From CAYVTV01 sp964563105 (GTDB lineage: Bacteria > Bacteroidota > Bacteroidia > Bacteroidales > GCA-2748055), in NCBI GenBank assembly GCA_964563105.1, contig CAZLXM010000083.1:1-17612 (forward strand): 17,612 nt of DNA, given 5' to 3'. The notes under the pieces are model-generated. The model worked only from the letters and a program-made list of their open reading frames with translations. It was not told where the DNA came from and did not search any database. Of this stretch, positions 13,749 through 17,612 are shown in pieces. The position numbers were made by a program, and so were the translations under genes. Position 1 is the stretch's first letter; every line of letters begins with the position of its first letter.

Positions 13749-14039
13749 CTATATATTACTATAGAAATCTACTGTATCTCCTTCTTTAAGGGTAACCACC
13801 GCGTGTTTGGCTGATGCCGTTTTTCCAATCTGAACACCACTTTTGGTAAAACGCGACTTTACTTTTCCGCCATAGATACGTGTATTTACTTTGACAACTG
13901 TAACATTGTATAAACCTTCAACTGCTTTCTTTATCTGAAGCTTGTTAGCAGATTTGTCAACAATAAAACCATATCGGTTCATCTTTTCACCCTGAGCGGT
14001 AAGTTTTTCTGTAATAATAGGTTTTTTAATTATATTCAT
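13749..14039 (-). CDS. rplW: 50S ribosomal protein L23 (uL23)
   Basis: L23 stands at the tunnel exit and is the main ribosomal contact of trigger factor and SRP. The protein has 96 residues. MNIIKKPIITEKLTAQGEKM (1-20) and YGFIVDKSANKLQIKKAVEG (23-42) give the conserved N-terminal half. The signature element LQIKKAVEGLYNVTVVKVNT is followed by KHAVVTLKEGDTVDFY. AAGGG lies 8 bases before the ATG, a partial Shine-Dalgarno match. The spacer from rplD is 20 bases. Confidence 0.97.
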   Translation of the reverse strand: MNIIKKPIITEKLTAQGEKMNRYGFIVDKSANKLQIKKAVEGLYNVTVVKVNTRIYGGKVKSRFTKSGVQIGKTASAKHAVVTLKEGDTVDFYSNI

Positions 14040-14059
14040 GGTTAAAACCCTTAATTTTT

Positions 14060-14683
14060 CTATTCATTAACTTGCAAAGCATCAAGTGAACTCTCCAGAA
14101 ACATTATCATCGTCGAATTCATGATATCGTATGTATTTAAATTTGAGAGAGTTACAACCTTAGAATGCTGCAAATTTCGAGAGGACAAATATATGTTATT
14201 ATTTTTGTCTTTAAAAACTATAAGTGACTTTTTATCGTTTATTTTAAGATTTTTCTGTATTGCATAAAAATCTTTGGTTTTAGGCGCTTCCAAATTAAAA
14301 TCCTCTACTACAAGAATCTGATTATTTAATGCTTTATAAGATAAGGCAGATTTCCTTGCAAGCTGTTTAACTTTTTTATTGAGTTTAAAGCTATAATCTC
14401 TGGGTTGGGGCCCAAATATTATTCCCCCGCCTCTAAAAATTGGATTTTTAATATCTCCGGCCCGTGCACTACCGGTACCTTTTTGTTTTTTAATTTTTCT
14501 GGTACTACCTGCTACTTCACTTCTTTCTTTTGTTTTATGCGTTCCCTGTCTTCGGTTTGCCAGGATATTTTTCACATCAAGATAAATTGCATGATTATTA
14601 GGTTCCAGGCCAAAAATATCTTTATTGAGTTTAACCTTTCTCCCGGTTTCTTCTCCTGTTATTTTATAAACTGTTAATTCCAT
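14060..14683 (-). CDS. rplD: 50S ribosomal protein L4 (uL4)
   Basis: L4 binds domain I of 23S rRNA, and its extended loop narrows the peptide exit tunnel opposite L22. In gamma-proteobacteria it also represses the S10 operon. The protein has 207 residues. The tunnel loop lies at about 42-97, with ANRRQGTHKTKERSEVAGST then KQKGTGSARAGDIKNPIFRG and GGIIFGPQPRDY. The globular C-terminal half contains ARKSALSYKALNNQILVVED. The ATG overlaps the rplC stop by one base (TAATG), so the two genes are likely to be translationally coupled. Confidence 0.97.
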   Translation of the reverse strand: MELTVYKITGEETGRKVKLNKDIFGLEPNNHAIYLDVKNILANRRQGTHKTKERSEVAGSTRKIKKQKGTGSARAGDIKNPIFRGGGIIFGPQPRDYSFKLNKKVKQLARKSALSYKALNNQILVVEDFNLEAPKTKDFYAIQKNLKINDKKSLIVFKDKNNNIYLSSRNLQHSKVVTLSNLNTYDIMNSTMIMFLESSLDALQVNE

Positions 14684-15297
14684 TATTTTTCAATAATTAA
14701 ATATGAACCATTTGATCCCGGGACCGAACCTTTCAGTAAAAGAAGATTGCTTTCGGGAATTATTTTCATTACCCTCAGGTTAAGAACCATTGTCCTTTTG
14801 CCTCCCATGCGCCCGGCCATACTAATGCCTTTGAACACGCGTGAAGGGTAGGATGAAGCTCCAATTGATCCGGGTGCCCTGTCACGATTATGTTGTCCAT
14901 GGCTTGCATCATCACCTCTGAACCCATGCCTTTTCATTACTCCCTGAAAACCTTTTCCTTTTGAAAAACCTACAACATCCAGCCATAAATCATCTTTGAA
15001 ATAATTTACAGTAATAACATCCCCTAATTTAAAATCGTTATAAAATCCCTTCAATTCCACAACTTTTCGTTTCGGAATGGTATTTGCTTTTTTAAAATGG
15101 CCCAGTAAAGGTCGTGTGGTATTTTTCTCTTTTTTGTCATCAAAAGCAAGCTGTACAGCAGAATAACCATCATTCTCTACAGTCTTAATTTGTGTTACTA
15201 CACAGGGGCCGGCCTCTATAACAGTGCATGGGACCTGTCTTCCTTCCTCATCATATATGGAAGTCATTCCAATTTTTTTACCAATTAATCCTGGCAT
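14683..15297 (-). CDS. rplC: 50S ribosomal protein L3 (uL3)
   Basis: L3 is one of the two assembly-initiating proteins of the 50S subunit, and its long loop reaches the peptidyl transferase centre. The protein has 204 residues. It begins MPGLIGKKIGMTSIYDEEGR. The signature is FSKGKGFQGVMKRHGFRG (111-128), and the loop continues with SHGQHNRDRAPGSIGASSYP. The Gln methylated by PrmB in E. coli is replaced here by Ser (near 149). The remaining loop, RVFKGISMAGRMGGKRTM, is conserved. A 46-base AT-rich spacer separates it from rpsJ. Confidence 0.98.
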   Translation of the reverse strand: MPGLIGKKIGMTSIYDEEGRQVPCTVIEAGPCVVTQIKTVENDGYSAVQLAFDDKKEKNTTRPLLGHFKKANTIPKRKVVELKGFYNDFKLGDVITVNYFKDDLWLDVVGFSKGKGFQGVMKRHGFRGDDASHGQHNRDRAPGSIGASSYPSRVFKGISMAGRMGGKRTMVLNLRVMKIIPESNLLLLKGSVPGSNGSYLIIEK

Positions 15298-15343
15298 GAT
15301 TATCTTAATTTTTAAATACTATTTAATCTAATATAAATTTTCT

Positions 15344-15649
15344 TTATACCTTTATTTCAACTTCCACTCCGCTTGGTAATTCAAGCTTCATAAGAGCATC
15401 AATTGTTTTTGGTGTTGAGCTGTATATATCCAGCAGTCTTTTATAGGAACTGAGCTGGAACTGTTCCCTGGATTTTTTATTTACAAAAGGGGATCTTAAT
15501 ACAGTAAATATCCTTTTATGAGTTGGCAGGGGAATAGGTCCACTTACAACCGCACCGGTTGATTTTACAGTCTTAACGATTTTTTCGGCAGATTTATCTA
15601 CCAGGTTATGATCGTAAGATTTCAGTTTAATTCTAATCTTCTGGCTCAT
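15344..15649 (-). CDS. rpsJ: 30S ribosomal protein S10 (uS10, NusE)
   Basis: S10 is part of the 30S head and, as NusE, binds NusB in transcription antitermination and links NusG to the ribosome. The protein has 101 residues. It begins MSQKIRIKLKSYDHNLVDKS. The signature is VKSTGAVVSGPIPLPT (28-43), followed by KRIFTVLRSPFVNKKSREQF, and it ends LPSGVEVEIKV. It is the first gene of the S10 segment and lies only 15 bases behind fusA. No separate promoter is visible there, so read-through from the str segment is likely. Confidence 0.98.
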   Translation of the reverse strand: MSQKIRIKLKSYDHNLVDKSAEKIVKTVKSTGAVVSGPIPLPTHKRIFTVLRSPFVNKKSREQFQLSSYKRLLDIYSSTPKTIDALMKLELPSGVEVEIKV

Positions 15650-15664
15650 TCTGTTTATAAAATA

Positions 15665-17612
15665 TTATACAAATGTTTTTCCTGTTATTCTTTCAAGAAG
15701 TATACCCGATATTTCAGCGGGCACTTCATTATAATGCGAAAACTCCATTGAAGAAATCGCCCTTCCTGATGTTAATGTTCTAAGAACCGTTACATATCCA
15801 AACTGTTCGGCCAGGGGCACTTTAGCTTTAACAACTTTCGCCCCGGCTTTTGCCTGTATACCTTCAATCTGACTCCTGCGCTTATTTAAGTCACCTACAA
15901 CATCTCCAATATATTCTTCAGGAGTAACTATTTCTGCTGACATCAGCGGTTCAAGTAATACCGGCCTGGCATTTTTGGCTGCGGCTCTAAAAGCATGGAC
16001 AGCGGCTATTTCAAAAGAAAGCGAATCTGAGTCGACCGGATGGGTTGAACCGTCAAATAGTACCACTTTAAGACCTTCCAGTGGAAACCCGGCTAAGGGC
16101 CCATTTCTCATTGCTTCTTTAAAGCCTTTTTCAACAGAAGGGATAAATTCCCTGGGTATATTTCCTCCTTTTACTTCATTAACAAACTGTAATCCAATAA
16201 CTCCTTTATCGGGCGGGCCAATCCTAACCATTATTTCCGCAAATTTACCTTTACCGCCTGTTTGTTTCCTGAATATCTCATGATGTACAATTTCAGTGCT
16301 AAGGGCCTCTTTATAGTTAACCATGGGATTACCCTGATTACATTCTATTTTAAATTCACGTCTGAGCCTGTCTATTAATATTTCCAGATGAAGTTCACCC
16401 ATCCCGCTTATAATAGTCTGACCAGACTCCGGATCTGTTTTTACCTGAAAGGTTGGATCTTCTTCGGCAAGTTTTGCGAGCGAAAGGCTCAGCTTTTCAA
16501 TATCTGGCTGCGTTTTAGGTTCAATTGCAATACTGATAACAGGTTCCGGAAATTCCATAGATTCCAGGACAATTGGTTTGTTAATTGCACAAACGGTATC
16601 TCCTGTTCTTAAATCTCTAAAACCTACACAGGCACATATATCACCTGCCTCAATGAAATCTTTAGGTATTTGCTTATTTGCCTGCATCTGATAAATTCTA
16701 TTCACACGATCTTTTCTTCCTGTTCTTGGATTGTAGACCATTGTTCCCTGGCGCAATATACCCGAGTAAACCCTTAAATAAACAAGCCTTCCGACAAAAG
16801 GATCAATTGCTATTTTAAATGCAAGCGCTGCCAGAGGTTCCTCTGAATCAGCTTTCCTTTCAAGCTCTTTTTCTGTATTTGGGTCAATACCTTTAACAGC
16901 ATCTATATCTAACGGGCTCGGCAAAAGTGCACAAATACCATCCAATAATCTTTGAATTCCTTTATTTTTGAAAGCAGCACCACAGAAAACAGGTACAATT
17001 TCCTGCTTAATAGTAGCGCAGCGTGTAGCTTCCATAAACTCATCAACTGATATAGCATCCCTGTTTTCCAGAAATTTATCCAATAGTTTGTCATCAGAAA
17101 TACAAACAGCTTCAATAAGTTTTTCTCTCCATTCTTCAGTCAAATCAAGATATTCTTCGGGTATATCTTCTAAATAATAAGTTGTACCAAAAGTTTCATC
17201 ATGTTTCCAAATAACTGCTTTTCTTTCAATCAGATCAATGACACCGTTAAAATCTTCTTCGGATCCTATTGGAATCTGCATAGGTACAGGGTTACAATCC
17301 AACTTTTCCTCAATTTCGGCAACAACCCGAAAAAAGTCAGAACCTGCCCTGTCAAGTTTATTTATAAATGCAATTCTTGGTACATTATATTTATTAGCCT
17401 GACGCCAAACAGTTTCAGATTGTGGCTCGACACCACCTACTCCACAGAACACAGCTATAGCACCATCAAGAACACGTAATGACCTTTCCACCTCCATTGT
17501 GAAATCAACATGTCCGGGGGTGTCAATTATGTTTATTTTATATTTTTCGTTTTTATAATCCCAATAAGTAGTTATAGCAGCTGAAGTAATAGTAATCCCC
17601 CTTTCTTGTTCC
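15665..17612 (-). CDS. fusA: Elongation factor G, N-terminus outside the window
   Basis: EF-G is the GTPase that drives translocation of tRNA and mRNA and, with RRF, recycles ribosomes. The frame is open from the right edge; 648 residues are visible and by family length about 60 are missing, including the P-loop. Numbering from the first visible residue, EQERGITIT (1-9) is the G2 region, DTPGHVDF (30-37) is G3, and NKLD (84-87) is G4, where NKMD is the more usual form. Domain II contains DPFVGRLVYLRVYSG. Domain III includes SGMGELHLEILIDRLRREFK. The domain IV tip loop DGSTHPVDSDSLSFE keeps the His equivalent to His583 of E. coli. Domain V ends ERITGKTFV. The longest Met-initiated frame, from 17497, starts inside the gene and is not its real start. 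The gene is followed directly by rpsJ, not tuf. Confidence 0.97.
   Translation of the reverse strand, partial: EQERGITITSAAITTYWDYKNEKYKINIIDTPGHVDFTMEVERSLRVLDGAIAVFCGVGGVEPQSETVWRQANKYNVPRIAFINKLDRAGSDFFRVVAEIEEKLDCNPVPMQIPIGSEEDFNGVIDLIERKAVIWKHDETFGTTYYLEDIPEEYLDLTEEWREKLIEAVCISDDKLLDKFLENRDAISVDEFMEATRCATIKQEIVPVFCGAAFKNKGIQRLLDGICALLPSPLDIDAVKGIDPNTEKELERKADSEEPLAALAFKIAIDPFVGRLVYLRVYSGILRQGTMVYNPRTGRKDRVNRIYQMQANKQIPKDFIEAGDICACVGFRDLRTGDTVCAINKPIVLESMEFPEPVISIAIEPKTQPDIEKLSLSLAKLAEEDPTFQVKTDPESGQTIISGMGELHLEILIDRLRREFKIECNQGNPMVNYKEALSTEIVHHEIFRKQTGGKGKFAEIMVRIGPPDKGVIGLQFVNEVKGGNIPREFIPSVEKGFKEAMRNGPLAGFPLEGLKVVLFDGSTHPVDSDSLSFEIAAVHAFRAAAKNARPVLLEPLMSAEIVTPEEYIGDVVGDLNKRRSQIEGIQAKAGAKVVKAKVPLAEQFGYVTVLRTLTSGRAISSMEFSHYNEVPAEISGILLERITGKTFV

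Noticed and set aside
16909..17115. Minus-strand frame of 68 residues inside fusA
   Set aside because: It is an out-of-frame overlap with well-conserved EF-G sequence and has no independent support.
1..17612. A novel defence, mobile or biosynthetic system, CRISPR array, insertion sequence or RNA gene
   Set aside because: The window is almost fully occupied by conserved translation genes in their standard order. I saw no repeats, transposase, tRNA-like or array structure on either strand.

Overview
This window is one continuous, co-directional block of translation genes on the minus strand. It comes from a member of the Bacteroidota, most likely near Bacteroidales/Marinilabiliales. Several things point there: the AT-rich, nearly Shine-Dalgarno-free gene starts; the enolase segment NGGSHSDAPIAFQEF; ribosomal proteins S4, S14 and L36 that all lack zinc-binding cysteines; an L17 with a charged C-terminal tail; fusA joined directly to rpsJ without tuf; and secY joined directly to map without adk. 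The family-level placement is an inference.

In the direction of transcription (high to low coordinates) the layout is as follows. The end of the str operon is represented by fusA, whose N-terminus lies outside the window. The S10 operon follows: rpsJ, rplC, rplD, rplW, rplB, rpsS, rplV, rpsC, rplP, rpmC, rpsQ. The spc operon comes next: rplN, rplX, rplE, rpsN, rpsH, rplF, rplR, rpsE, rpmD, rplO, secY. The alpha part is map, infA, rpmJ, rpsM, rpsK, rpsD, rpoA, rplQ. Last is the N-terminal part of eno, cut by the left window edge. That makes 32 genes, two of them partial. Most spacers are 50 bases or less, two stop/start pairs overlap as TAATG, and I see no intrinsic terminator, so long polycistronic transcription is likely. 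The only longer spacer is 129 bases, between rplP and rpmC. No stretch above 300 bases lacks a gene.

The products form one functional unit. They comprise 25 ribosomal proteins of both subunits, initiation factor IF-1, elongation factor EF-G, the RNA polymerase alpha subunit, the SecY translocon channel, and methionine aminopeptidase, which trims nascent chains. Enolase is the one metabolic gene attached.

I found no exotic or previously undescribed system. The points worth a second look are modest. A ten-N assembly gap breaks the frame of map, so its first 40 codons must be re-joined by hand. L17 carries an acidic tail of about 92 residues. There is an unusual rplP-rpmC spacer, and a textbook AGGAGG sits in front of rplF although this phylum mostly ignores such signals. 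Enolase is linked directly behind rplQ.
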